Shown here one piece after another: positions 8,162 to 16,321 of a stretch of DNA of 64,000 nucleotides. The DNA lies in contig NZ_OY284436.1 of the NCBI RefSeq assembly GCF_958304185.1, positions 203,501 to 267,500 of the forward strand, written 5' to 3'. This DNA is from an uncultured Erythrobacter sp. GTDB lineage: Bacteria; Pseudomonadota; Alphaproteobacteria; Sphingomonadales; Sphingomonadaceae. The notes below the pieces were generated by a model. The model made no database searches. It saw nothing but the letters and a program-made list of their open reading frames with translations, and had not been told where the DNA came from. Both the position numbers and the translations under genes were made by a program. How positions within the stretch are numbered: the stretch's first letter is position 1; the number at the start of each line of letters is the position of its first letter.

Positions 8162-8902
8162 ATGACCGACCCCCTCGACTTCACCGGCAAACGCGTTCTC
8201 GTCATCGGCGGATCGAGCGGGATCGGGAACGGCATTGCCCACGGGTTCCGGGGGAATGGCGCGAGCGTTACCGTCACCGGCACGCGGCCCGATTTCGGCG
8301 ATTACCTTGAAGCCGAGGACGCTGATTTCACCGGCCTCAATTACCGCCAATTGAACCTTACTGACCGCGGTGCCGCCGACCGGCTGGCGGCAGAATTGGG
8401 CCCGGTCGATGTGCTGGTGCTCTCGCAGGGCACTGTCCGCTACGGGCGGCAGGAGTTCACCCGCGCGGGCTGGGATGCGGTGGTGGACATCAACCTCAAT
8501 TCGGTGATGGACGCAGCCCGTGCCTTCCACCCGGCGCTCGTCCAAGCCAAGGGCGCGATCATCATCGTCTCCAGCGTCGCCGCGTTCAAATCGACCATCG
8601 GCACGCCCGCCTATGCCGCCTCCAAGGCGGGCGCGGCCAGCCTGACCAAGACGCTGGGCGAGGCCTGGGCGCGGGATGGCATCCGGGTCAACGGCATTGC
8701 TCCGGGGCTGGTGCCGACCAAGCTCACCGCGGTGACGACCGACCACCCCGAACGGCTGGAGGCGAGCCTCAAGGCGATTCCGCTGCGCCGTATGGGCACG
8801 CCCGAGGACATGGCCGGCGCCGCGCTGTTCCTCGCCTCGCCCTTGAGCGCTTACATCACCGGGCAGACGCTGGTGGTGGACGGGGGGCTGACGCTGGGAT
8901 GA
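8162..8902 (+). CDS. SDR-family oxidoreductase
   Basis: Short-chain dehydrogenase of the classical type, 246 aa. It has the cofactor motif GGSSGIGNG (about residues 16-24), an LSQGTV segment in place of NNAG, the catalytic Ser in IIIVSSVAAF, and YAASKAG with the Tyr and Lys of the active site. The C-terminal segment YITGQTLVVDGG is also typical. I chose the ATG at 8162, preceded by GGAG; the longer open frame upstream runs through the GC-rich repeat. The substrate is unknown. The preceding acyl-CoA dehydrogenase is on the same strand but 133 bp away, so co-transcription is uncertain. Confidence 0.88.
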   Translation: MTDPLDFTGKRVLVIGGSSGIGNGIAHGFRGNGASVTVTGTRPDFGDYLEAEDADFTGLNYRQLNLTDRGAADRLAAELGPVDVLVLSQGTVRYGRQEFTRAGWDAVVDINLNSVMDAARAFHPALVQAKGAIIIVSSVAAFKSTIGTPAYAASKAGAASLTKTLGEAWARDGIRVNGIAPGLVPTKLTAVTTDHPERLEASLKAIPLRRMGTPEDMAGAALFLASPLSAYITGQTLVVDGGLTLG

Positions 8903-9180
8903 TGCGCAAAAGCTGGCCGCGCCGCCATCGGCACGGGCCGTTCGGCATGGCCTCTTTCCTACACCCGGCGGTCAGGTGCAGGGTCGCGGGGATTGAACGA
9001 GGGTCAGAGTCACAGCGGGAGGCAGGGGGGGCCTGTCATGCCAATCTGTCAACTTTGGTTTTTGGCCGAATATATCAATTTAATCAATGTTTTGAAAGAA
9101 AGTCTGCCGCTTGACACCCTGTCAACTTTGTCAACTTCGGCGGCAACAATATTTCACAATTCGCCATTCAGAGGTAACCC
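8903..9180. other. Intergenic stretch with TGTCAACTT repeats
   Basis: No gene is supported in these 278 bp; a 71-codon open frame here has no family features. The right part turns AT-rich and holds three copies of TGTCAACTT: 9047-9055 alone, and 9120-9128 plus 9129-9137 in tandem. The tandem pair lies about 44 bp before the aldo/keto reductase start and could be a regulator site. Confidence 0.4.
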
Positions 9181-10206
9181 ATGCAATTCACCCGCCTTGG
9201 CAAATCCGGTCTCACCATCTCGCGCCTGTGCCTCGGCTGCATGAGCTATGGCGACACCTCCAAAGGCTGGCACGGCGACTGGCTGCTGGGCGAGGATGCG
9301 GCGCGCCCGTTCTTCCGCGAGGCGCTGGAGGCGGGGATCAATTTCTTCGACACCGCCAACATCTATTCGGGCGGCACCTCGGAGGAGATCACCGGCAAGC
9401 TCCTCAAGGAAATGGCGCGGCGTGACGAGATCGTGGTCGCCACCAAGGCCTTTGGCGTGTGGCGCAATGCGCCCAATTGCGGCGGGCTGTCGCGCAAGGC
9501 GTTGTTCGCGGCGATCGACGATTCTCTGTCGCGCTTGGGAATGGATTACGTCGACCTGTTCCAGATCCACCGCTGGGACGATGTGACCCCCATCGCGGAG
9601 ACGATGGAGGCGCTGCATGACATCGTGAAGGCGGGCAAGGCGCGCTATATCGGCGCGTCGTCGATGTATGCGTGGCAGTTCGCCAAGGCGCAGGAGGTGG
9701 CGCGGGCGAATGGCTGGACGCGGTTCATATCGATGCAGAACCAGCTCAATCTGCTCTACCGCGAGGAGGAGCGCGAGATGCTACCGCTGTGCGCGGATCA
9801 GGGCGTCGGCGTGATCCCGTGGAGCCCGCTCGCGCGCGGGCGGCTGACCCGGCCTTTCGGGGAGACCACGGTACGTAGCGAGACCGATGTGGTCGGCAAG
9901 GCGCTCTACAAGGCGGAGGACGCGGCGGACCGCGAAGTGATCGATGCGCTCGCCGATCTCGCCGCCCAGCGCGGTGTGCCGATGGCGAGCCTTGCGTTGG
10001 CGTGGCATTTCACCAAGCCGCAAGTCGCCGCCCCGATCATTGGCGCGACCAAGCCGCAGCATATTGCCGATGCGGTTGCCGCGCTCGATATCGCGCTGTC
10101 GGCGGAGGAGATCGCCGCGCTCGAAGCGCCCTATCGGCCCAAATTCCCGACCGGAATGGGGATGCCGGTGCCCGCAATGGACAAGGTTTCGGTGCTCGGC
10201 GGGTGA
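9181..10206 (+). CDS. Aldo/keto reductase
   Basis: NADPH-dependent oxidoreductase of the TIM-barrel aldo/keto reductase superfamily, 341 aa, closest in style to the YajO/Tas-like group. Visible features are the N-terminal LGKSGLTISRLCLGCMSYG, the catalytic Asp and Tyr in FFDTANIYSGGTSEE (about residues 55-69), the Lys in VVATKAFG, the His in DLFQIHRWD, and the C-terminal cofactor-binding IIGATKPQHI. The start ATG has AGAGGTAACCC before it. It is monocistronic. The substrate cannot be told from the sequence. Confidence 0.9.
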   Translation: MQFTRLGKSGLTISRLCLGCMSYGDTSKGWHGDWLLGEDAARPFFREALEAGINFFDTANIYSGGTSEEITGKLLKEMARRDEIVVATKAFGVWRNAPNCGGLSRKALFAAIDDSLSRLGMDYVDLFQIHRWDDVTPIAETMEALHDIVKAGKARYIGASSMYAWQFAKAQEVARANGWTRFISMQNQLNLLYREEEREMLPLCADQGVGVIPWSPLARGRLTRPFGETTVRSETDVVGKALYKAEDAADREVIDALADLAAQRGVPMASLALAWHFTKPQVAAPIIGATKPQHIADAVAALDIALSAEEIAALEAPYRPKFPTGMGMPVPAMDKVSVLGG

Positions 10207-10238
10207 TTGTGCGGCGATTGTTACATACAACTGAAATC

Positions 10239-10256
10239 CAGTCACAAACGCGTCAC
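10239..10256 (+). promoter_or_regulatory. Weak Pho-box-like direct repeat before response regulator gene
   Basis: CAGTCAC-AAAC-GCGTCAC gives two CTGTCAC-like heptamers (6 of 7 and 5 of 7 matches) spaced 11 bp apart as in PhoB boxes. It lies 42 bp before the regulator start. On its own this is weak; better copies occur elsewhere in the same gene cluster. Confidence 0.3.
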
Positions 10257-10297
10257 ACACCTACGCCACTCCGGGACCAAACCGGGGCTGACAGAAC

Positions 10298-10972
10298 ATG
10301 GATGTCGTCAATATCTTCCTGACAGGCGAACTGGGCGAAAGCCTGGAGGATTTCGTCCATGATCAGCGGCGTTTCACCTTCGACCGGCTCGGCCCGGAAG
10401 GCCCGCGGCGGCTGGTGGAGGGGCCGATGTGGGCCTTTGTCGACTGGGTGATGCCCGAACTGGCCGGGTTGGAGCTGTGCCGCCGCCTGCGCGCCGATTC
10501 GCGCACGGCTGATGCCCATGTGACGATGGTGCTGGAAGAAGACGATGCCGAGGATCGCCGCCGCGCGTTGCGGGCCGGAGCCGATGATTATGTGATCGGG
10601 CCTTTGACGCGCACTGCCGTGCTCGACCGGGTGCTGGCACTGCAATCGCGCGGGGCAGAGCGCAATGCGACCCGGCGGTTCGAACTCGGCGCGCTGACGA
10701 TCGACATGGCGGCGCTTCAGGCGCGCTGGGACGAGACGCCGATCGTGTTGCGGCCGAACGAGTTTCGCCTGCTGCGCTTCCTCGCCGAAAACCCCAACCG
10801 GGTGCTGACGCGTGAGGATCTGATCAGCGGCCTCGGCAAGCGCGAACCGCCGATTGACGAGCGGACGGTGGATGTGTGGATCGGCCGGTTGCGCCGCGCG
10901 ATCAAGTCAGCCGGCGGCGGCAACCCGCTGCGCACGGTGCGGTCGTTGGGGTATGTGTTCGATCTGGGGTGA
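10298..10972 (+). CDS. PhoB/OmpR-family response regulator with degenerate receiver domain
   Basis: Two-domain DNA-binding protein of 224 aa. The C-terminal half is a clear OmpR/PhoB winged helix: LRPNEFRLLRFLAENPNRVLTREDL, DERTVDVWIGRLRRAI and the end LRTVRSLGYVFDL. The N-terminal half folds like a receiver and keeps the phosphate-acceptor Asp49 in WAFVDWVMPELAG. It lacks the usual acidic pair near the N-terminus (IFLTGELG instead of a DD/ED pair), the Thr/Ser of strand 4 (MVLEEDD) and the conserved Lys before Pro (DYVIGPL instead of a KP). It may therefore work without normal phosphorylation. No sensor kinase lies next to it. It faces, convergently, the TonB receptor gene at 11050. Its target is unknown. 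Confidence 0.85.
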   Translation: MDVVNIFLTGELGESLEDFVHDQRRFTFDRLGPEGPRRLVEGPMWAFVDWVMPELAGLELCRRLRADSRTADAHVTMVLEEDDAEDRRRALRAGADDYVIGPLTRTAVLDRVLALQSRGAERNATRRFELGALTIDMAALQARWDETPIVLRPNEFRLLRFLAENPNRVLTREDLISGLGKREPPIDERTVDVWIGRLRRAIKSAGGGNPLRTVRSLGYVFDLG

Positions 10973-10988
10973 GGATGGAAATTGTCCC

Positions 10989-11015
10989 GTCACCCCGTGT
11001 GAAGCACGGGGCGAC
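10989..11015. terminator. Hairpin between convergent genes (REP-like or terminator)
   Basis: GTCACCCCGTG-TGAAG-CACGGGGCGAC forms an 11-bp near-perfect stem with a five-base loop between the stop codons of the convergent regulator and TonB receptor genes. There is no T-run, so it may be an extragenic repeat rather than an intrinsic terminator. Confidence 0.45.
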
Positions 11016-11049
11016 GGCAAAAGGGGGAGGGCTGGCCTCCCCCGTCCAA

Positions 11050-13770
11050 TCAGAACTCCGCCTTCACCCCGATGGCGAAGCTCGTGCCCACGTCGAAGGT
11101 GTTCAGCTCGGCGCGGTTGCCGTTCACTTCTTGGAACTCGAAATTGTCGCGCCCGAAGATGTTGCGGGCTTCCAGCGACAATTCGAGCGGCAGACCGCCC
11201 AGCTTGATTGCCGACCGGGCGACCAGATCGACCGTCAGGCCCGGGTCTTCCACCACATCGGGCAGCGCCCCGCCGCGCAGGGTCACACGCTCGCTCGCAT
11301 AATTGAACAGCACGGTGAACTGCTGGACCTTGTCGAGATCCTCGATGCCGAGCGACAGGTTGGCGACGTGATCGGACTGGCCGACCAGCGGCGAGCCATC
11401 GTCGAACAGCTGGCTCGCCAACTGGCCGGTTGCGCCGGGGATCGGGGCCAGATCGGTCGCGCCCACCGAAATGGACGACTGGGTGTAGGTGTAGTTGGCA
11501 ATGATCAGGAACTGCTTGGTCTCGAAGAACCCGCCCCAGTCGGCCAGATCAATGCCGTATGAGGCATCAAGCTCGGCACCGTAAAGCTCGGCCGAGGGGG
11601 CATTGGCATAGCTCGTCTCGATGATGCCAGGCGCCGTGATCAGGAAGTTTTCGATCGGGTTGTCGATCTTCTTGTAGAACCCGGCGAGGCTGACCTTCTT
11701 CGGGCCGCCCAAGTAGTATTCGGCGCGCGCTTCAACGTTGATCAGCTCGCTGTCCTGAAGGAACGGGTTCCCGCGGAAGCGGCGGTTGCTCTCGGGATCG
11801 AAATAGGTCTGTTCGACCAGCTCGCGGAACTGCGGGCGAGCGATGGTCTGCGAGGCCGAGAGCCGCAGCTGGAGATCGTCAATCGCCTCCCAGGTGATTG
11901 TGGCAGACGGCAGGAAGTAGTCGTTAGCGATCCGCGTCGGGTTGGCGAGATTGCCGCCGCCGAAGGTGAGATCGGGCGCCGCGACCTGAAGCGCGTCCTC
12001 ATAACGGACGCCCGCCTCGATATTCAGACGGTCGGTCGGGCGGAACCGGGCCAGACCGTAACCGGCATGGGTCGTCAGCGCCGCATCGAACACCGGGAAG
12101 GGGGTCGGATCTGACACGGTGACGTTGAAGAACGGCGTGCCATCGGGGAATTCGGCGAGCACCGCGCCGTTGATGATGTCACCCGGACGGCGCAGGCCCA
12201 AGGCCCGCAGCGCGGTGTTGAGCTCTGCCGAGGAGCCGAGCAGCGGGCGGATGATGAAGGACAGCGAACGGCGGGTCGTATCCGAATAGGCATAGCCCGC
12301 GGTCAGCGACAGCGTGTCGGAGACTTCGAAGGTCACGTCAGCACCGCCGAACCACAGTTCTTCGGTCAGGTCTTCGAAACCGACCTGGATCCGCTCGGTC
12401 CCGCCGACCTGCGCGCCGACATCGACCACGAACTTGTCGCCGAACGGATCGCCAGGGATGTTGGTGCGGATGTAGGGGACGATGGCGTTATAAGGCGCCT
12501 CGCGGTCCGTGCGGGCATAGCCGCCGCGCAGATCGAGCTCGAAGGCGTCGAAGTTGAATTCGGCAACGATCTGCGAATCCATCAATTGGCGTTCGAACCA
12601 GCCGGTCTGCTGGGTCTGGAAGTCGAACGGACGGGCGACATCGGTGAAGCTGTCCGTGCCGGTCGCGAGACGCGCGGTCTTGAGGGTGTCGCGGATGTAG
12701 AGGTTGGTCCAGCGGATGGTGTGCTCGCCGATGTCCAAGCCGATGCCGATGAGGCCGTTCACCAGCACCTTGTTGTCGGTGATGAAGTTGCGCGAATCGA
12801 ACAGGATCTGGCCCGCTTCGGCATCGCCGAACTGCTGGCTGGTGACATTGCGATTGCGCCAGGTGTTGGTGATCCCGGCGGTCGCGATCAGGCCGAGGTA
12901 ATTGCCATCACCCACCTCGAACGAAGCGCCGCCGGTGATGTTGGCGCTGAAGTTGATCGGCAGCTCGTCATTCTTTTGCAGGGTGACGAGATTGAGCGGC
13001 ATGATCTGCCCGGCGAGCTGGCGCTGCACGTCGATCGGCGCATCATTGATGCGGGTGCCGCTAGCGATCAGGCCTTGCAGCGCGGTCGGAAAATCGCGGT
13101 TGCCGTTATCGAAACCGAAGGTGTCCCAGCGGCTGCCAAAATAGGTCAACCCGTTCTGGAAGGTCGTCTCGGTATCGCCACTGCCCGTAAAGCCGATGGT
13201 GAGGAAGTCCTCGGTCGGGATCGCTTTGGTGGTGAGGTTGATCACCCCGCCGCCGAATTCGCCCGGGAAGTTGGCCGAATAGGTCTTCTGCACGAGGCTC
13301 GATGCGATCACGCTGGTCGGGAAGATGTCGAGCGGGACGACGCGGCTCAAAGGCTCGGGGCTGGGGAGTGGCAGGCCGTTCAGCAGCGCGAGCGAGTAGC
13401 GATCGCCCAGACCGCGCACGAAGACGCGGCCATTGCCGACCAGCGACAGGCCGCTGATCCGCGCCAGCGCGCCGGCGATGTCGCCTTCGCCGGTGCGGGC
13501 GATATCGGCCTCGCTCAGCACGCTGAGCACTTGGCCTGAGTTACGCGCCGGATCGCGGTTGCGCCGTCCGGTGACGATAATCCCGCCGCCCGGAACCGAG
13601 ATATCGGTTTCTTGCAAATCCTCAACTGGGGGCTCGCCCTCCACCTCTTCGGTAAGCGGGTCCTGCGCCGCTTCATCTTCCTGCGGCACATCCTGCGCGT
13701 GCAGAACAGACGGCAAGGTGAGCGACGTGGTGAGAAGCAGCAGCCCTGCCAGGCGCGTGCCGGTCGACAT
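11050..13770 (-). CDS. TonB-dependent outer-membrane receptor
   Basis: Active-transport gate of the outer membrane, about 906 aa. It has a signal peptide ending in LPSVLHAQD, an acidic stretch rich in E and D, a TonB-box-like GGGIIVTGRR, a plug domain (GDIAGALARISGLSLVGNG, then VFVRGLGDRYSLALLNGLPL) and a C-terminal beta-barrel ending in a terminal Phe (FAIGVKAEF). I prefer the ATG at 13770, which has GAGGGGG upstream, over the one at 13788. It lies just downstream of a surface-type lipoprotein gene on the same strand, so both are probably one transcription unit. Direct repeats like Pho boxes before that lipoprotein gene suggest phosphate control and a phosphorus-containing substrate, an inference only. 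Confidence 0.9.
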   Translation of the reverse strand: MSTGTRLAGLLLLTTSLTLPSVLHAQDVPQEDEAAQDPLTEEVEGEPPVEDLQETDISVPGGGIIVTGRRNRDPARNSGQVLSVLSEADIARTGEGDIAGALARISGLSLVGNGRVFVRGLGDRYSLALLNGLPLPSPEPLSRVVPLDIFPTSVIASSLVQKTYSANFPGEFGGGVINLTTKAIPTEDFLTIGFTGSGDTETTFQNGLTYFGSRWDTFGFDNGNRDFPTALQGLIASGTRINDAPIDVQRQLAGQIMPLNLVTLQKNDELPINFSANITGGASFEVGDGNYLGLIATAGITNTWRNRNVTSQQFGDAEAGQILFDSRNFITDNKVLVNGLIGIGLDIGEHTIRWTNLYIRDTLKTARLATGTDSFTDVARPFDFQTQQTGWFERQLMDSQIVAEFNFDAFELDLRGGYARTDREAPYNAIVPYIRTNIPGDPFGDKFVVDVGAQVGGTERIQVGFEDLTEELWFGGADVTFEVSDTLSLTAGYAYSDTTRRSLSFIIRPLLGSSAELNTALRALGLRRPGDIINGAVLAEFPDGTPFFNVTVSDPTPFPVFDAALTTHAGYGLARFRPTDRLNIEAGVRYEDALQVAAPDLTFGGGNLANPTRIANDYFLPSATITWEAIDDLQLRLSASQTIARPQFRELVEQTYFDPESNRRFRGNPFLQDSELINVEARAEYYLGGPKKVSLAGFYKKIDNPIENFLITAPGIIETSYANAPSAELYGAELDASYGIDLADWGGFFETKQFLIIANYTYTQSSISVGATDLAPIPGATGQLASQLFDDGSPLVGQSDHVANLSLGIEDLDKVQQFTVLFNYASERVTLRGGALPDVVEDPGLTVDLVARSAIKLGGLPLELSLEARNIFGRDNFEFQEVNGNRAELNTFDVGTSFAIGVKAEF

Positions 13771-13868
13771 AGGTGAGGACCCCCTCATGAAATGGTCAGT
13801 CTGTATGTGAAAATGGGGGAGGCGCGGCGATGAAGCTGCGTCTCCCCCGAACGTGTCATTTTCGCCGC

Positions 13869-15434
13869 TTAGGCCGGGTAGACCGGCAACGACGTGCAGG
13901 CGCCGGTCGCGCTGCCAAAGTTCTGGATCGACGAGTTGCAGGTCCAGTTGCCAAAGATGCTGGTCAGCGCCGCGGCGTTCTGGATCGCGCCTACGAAGGT
14001 ACGGGTCGGGAAGAAGGTCGCACGGGTGTTGGCGTTGAAGGCCGTCCGCCCTGTCTCGCCGGTGCCGTTGACCACGCCATTTGTGAGCGTGATCGCGAAG
14101 GCGAGGTTGTTGTTCGTGCCGCCGTTGATGCGGGCCGCCACGTCGGCATTGGTGTTGCCGCCGCCGCCGCGGATCGGATCAGTCGCCGGGCAATCGCCGA
14201 CTACCGAATCCACGCCGATGATCGCTGCAAGCGTAGTGGGCTCGTCGATCTGGAAGCAGTGGTTGGTGCCGGCGTTGATCACGCCGTTGGTGAGGCCGAG
14301 CGCCGCGCCGCCGCGTGCTTGGACAACCTGCGGCGCGCCGTCACGCATCACGAAGGTGAAGTTGTTCACCTGGAAGCGAGTCTGCGGAATCGCATTTGAC
14401 GGCGTGCGGTCAGCGACGTTGGGCGAGTCGAGTTCGATCGCACGGTCACCGGTGGTCGAACGCTGCACCGCGATCACGGTGTCGAGGTTGACGATCGCGC
14501 CAGTGTCGACATCGAGCGAGTCGTCCGATGCGCCGATGATAGCGAAGTTGCGGGCGTTGAATCCGCCGCCGAAGAACTCGACGCCGTCATCCGAGCTGTT
14601 GAACGAGACGAGGTTCTCGATCACCGTGCCCGAACCCGCGCCGCCGGTGGTCAGCGACTGAAGTTCGTTGTTCGGCGCCAGTTCGAAGCCCGAGAATCGG
14701 ATCTGGTTGAAGCGGAACGAGCCCGAGCTGTCAGCGGCATTGGCGCCGCCAAACGGAGTGGCAACCGCCGCACCTTCGAGACGGCCTTCGCAGGTCGCGT
14801 TGGCAGTCGGGGCGGCTGTGGTGTTGAACACGCCGGTCGAGCAATCGGAGATCGGCGCGCGGCCAAGCAGCACGACGCCGCCCCACTGCTGCTGGCTATT
14901 GTCGCTCGCGACGCCTTGGATGTTGTCGCGGCTTGTCCAGACGATCGGGCGGTCCGCGGTCCCGTTCGACTGGATCGCGTTGCCACGGTTCACCACCAAG
15001 TACGAATCCTGCTGCGCGAACAGGATCACGCCGGGTTCGATGGTAAGGGTGACGGTTGTACCGGTGCTGGAAAAGCCGCGATCCGCACCCACTTCGACAC
15101 GGCCGTTGATCTGGTACACTAGGCCGCGGATGTAGGGCAGGGTGTCGGTCGAGGTGAAGCGCGCGGGCAGCTGGCAGACGCGGTAGGTGCCGGTCGGGCC
15201 GCCAATGGTGCTGGCATCGACCAGCCCGCCCGCAGTCGCGATGGTCGGACAGCCAGCCGCCGGGGTGACCAGCGACTGAGTCGGGGTCGGCGTCGGGGTC
15301 GGGGTGGGCGTCGGGGCCGGGTTGTTGATGATGATATCGCCGCTAGTGCCCGGCGAGACGATTTCATCCGCGCCGCAGCCAGCCAGAGCGACCAGACTGC
15401 AACCCATGATCAGAGTGCGTTGAAAGTTTTTCAC
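13869..15434 (-). CDS. Large secreted lipoprotein partner of the TonB receptor (function unknown)
   Basis: A 521-aa protein with a lipoprotein signal peptide (MKNFQRTLIMGCSLVALAGC), a Pro-Thr repeat linker at about residues 40-52, and a long Asn/Gly/Ser/Thr-rich body with recurring segments such as GSGTVIENLVSFNSSDDGVE and DSLDVDTGAIVNLD, suggesting a right-handed beta-helix. Start is GTG at 15434. The TonB receptor gene follows 98 bp downstream on the same strand. Such receptor-lipoprotein pairs are common in sphingomonads and Caulobacter; the lipoprotein may capture substrate at the cell surface. No enzyme motif was recognised. The upstream 320-bp region carries a Pho-box-like sequence. Confidence 0.75.
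   Translation of the reverse strand: MKNFQRTLIMGCSLVALAGCGADEIVSPGTSGDIIINNPAPTPTPTPTPTPTQSLVTPAAGCPTIATAGGLVDASTIGGPTGTYRVCQLPARFTSTDTLPYIRGLVYQINGRVEVGADRGFSSTGTTVTLTIEPGVILFAQQDSYLVVNRGNAIQSNGTADRPIVWTSRDNIQGVASDNSQQQWGGVVLLGRAPISDCSTGVFNTTAAPTANATCEGRLEGAAVATPFGGANAADSSGSFRFNQIRFSGFELAPNNELQSLTTGGAGSGTVIENLVSFNSSDDGVEFFGGGFNARNFAIIGASDDSLDVDTGAIVNLDTVIAVQRSTTGDRAIELDSPNVADRTPSNAIPQTRFQVNNFTFVMRDGAPQVVQARGGAALGLTNGVINAGTNHCFQIDEPTTLAAIIGVDSVVGDCPATDPIRGGGGNTNADVAARINGGTNNNLAFAITLTNGVVNGTGETGRTAFNANTRATFFPTRTFVGAIQNAAALTSIFGNWTCNSSIQNFGSATGACTSLPVYPA
15280..15318. repeat. In-frame hexamer repeat coding for the Pro-Thr linker
   Basis: The plus strand shows GTCGGG-like hexamers in tandem with small variations, coding on the minus strand for alternating Pro and Thr in the lipoprotein linker. 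Slippage would change linker length in steps of two residues without breaking the frame. Confidence 0.6.
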
Positions 15435-15754
15435 AGCGAGCGGTCCCCTCTTGAGCCGAGAATCGAGTTAGGCGCGAAGTTTGTTGCGCTGGGGGCTCGC
15501 TAGGGGGCGGGCATGACAGAATTCTTGCATCATGACAGACGTGTGTCAGTTGAGAGATTATGACCGAAGAAAGACAATTGCGACAAAGCTGCGCGAAAAG
15601 CGGCGGGATGCAGAGCAAAAGACCGTCACATTAAAGACATGGAAAATCAGAAAGGTGGCGGCTTAAATTACAATTAAATTACAATGTTGCAGTTTTGTTG
15701 CATCGGCACTGCAAGTGAGTCATCTTCTGCGTCGTTCACACAGGAGCCATGCCG
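15435..15754. other. 320-bp divergent intergenic region
   Basis: This region separates the divergent lipoprotein and TPR-protein genes. It is AT-richer than its surroundings and contains a Pho-box-like repeat on the minus strand (15532-15549), a third CTGTCAT copy at 15513-15519, and a weaker candidate on the plus strand: CCGTCAC-ATTA-AAGACAT at 15623-15640. No gene is supported here. Confidence 0.5.
15532..15549 (-). promoter_or_regulatory. Pho-box-like sequence before the lipoprotein-TonB receptor unit
   Basis: Read on the minus strand, CTGACAC-ACGT-CTGTCAT is two heptamers of the CTGTCAT/C type (6 of 7 and 7 of 7) with a four-base spacer, the geometry of a PhoB binding site. It lies about 98 bp before the lipoprotein start. 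A further CTGTCAT on the same strand at 15513-15519 lies 19 bp on, out of the 11-bp register. Confidence 0.6.
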
Positions 15755-16153
15755 ATGTCCGTTACCGCTTTCGCACTCGCGCTGTTTGCTGCGACCCCGC
15801 TGGCAGGGGCTCCTGCCGCTCACCTCAAGGATCCCGAACTGGCGGTGCAGCCGCTCGCCGCTGGCCGTGCCGAACAGGCGCTGGCGACGCTTCAGAAGGC
15901 GAGCGCGGCCGATCCGCATGACGCCGCGGTGCTGATTAATCTCGGCATCGCCTATGCACAGGCGGGTGACGACGGGAAGGCGCGAGACGCGTTCGAAGCG
16001 GCGCTGGCCTGTCACGAAGTGGTCGAGCTCGACACCGCCGATGGCAGCGCCACCGATTCGCGGCGTCTGGCCCGCAAGGCGATCAAGATGCTTGAGCGGG
16101 GCGAGTTCCGCGCGCCTGCGATGCGCGGCGAACAATTGACCCTTCGCGACTGA
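15755..16153 (+). CDS. Small secreted TPR-repeat protein
   Basis: A 132-aa protein with a signal peptide (MSVTAFALALFAATPLAG) and about one and a half tetratricopeptide repeats: AGRAEQALATLQKASAADPHDAAVLINLGIAYAQAGDDGKARDAFEAAL. I chose the second ATG (15755) because AGGAG lies eight bases before it; the ATG at 15749 is too close to that site. TPR proteins bind other proteins; no partner is evident. It is divergent from the lipoprotein gene and followed by a strong hairpin with a T-run, so it appears to be transcribed alone. Confidence 0.75.
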   Translation: MSVTAFALALFAATPLAGAPAAHLKDPELAVQPLAAGRAEQALATLQKASAADPHDAAVLINLGIAYAQAGDDGKARDAFEAALACHEVVELDTADGSATDSRRLARKAIKMLERGEFRAPAMRGEQLTLRD

Positions 16154-16187
16154 TTGCAACCCGGCCCTCGGGTCGTACTGAGGCCGC

Positions 16188-16224
16188 AAACGGGCGGGCT
16201 GCGGGGGAGCAGCTCGCCCGTTTT
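16188..16224 (+). terminator. Intrinsic terminator after TPR gene
   Basis: A 15-bp stem (AAACGGGCGGGCTGC with GCAGCTCGCCCGTTT, one mismatch) closes a six-base loop and ends in TTTT at 16221-16224. It separates the TPR gene from the VirB-type operon, which therefore needs its own promoter. Confidence 0.8.
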
Positions 16225-16264
16225 GCTGTCCGCACCCGGGGCTGGCTGACGGGCTTTCGCAAGA

Positions 16265-16282
16265 CTGTCACCTGCATGTCAT
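16265..16282 (+). promoter_or_regulatory. Pho-box-like sequence before the VirB operon
   Basis: CTGTCAC-CTGC-ATGTCAT consists of two heptamers matching CTGTCAT/C at 7 of 7 and 6 of 7 positions, exactly 11 bp apart. It lies downstream of the TPR terminator and 39 bp before the first gene of the operon, where an activator site is expected. A TAGGAT that could be a -10 element begins two bases after it. Confidence 0.6.
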
Positions 16283-16321
16283 TTAGGATAGACAAAGGGG
16301 GTCATTCTGGAGGGCCGAGAC

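Noticed and set aside
8899..9114. A 71-codon open frame between the SDR and aldo/keto reductase genes
   Set aside because: It has no recognisable motif and its composition follows the GC-to-AT change of the intergenic region; no ribosome-binding site was seen.
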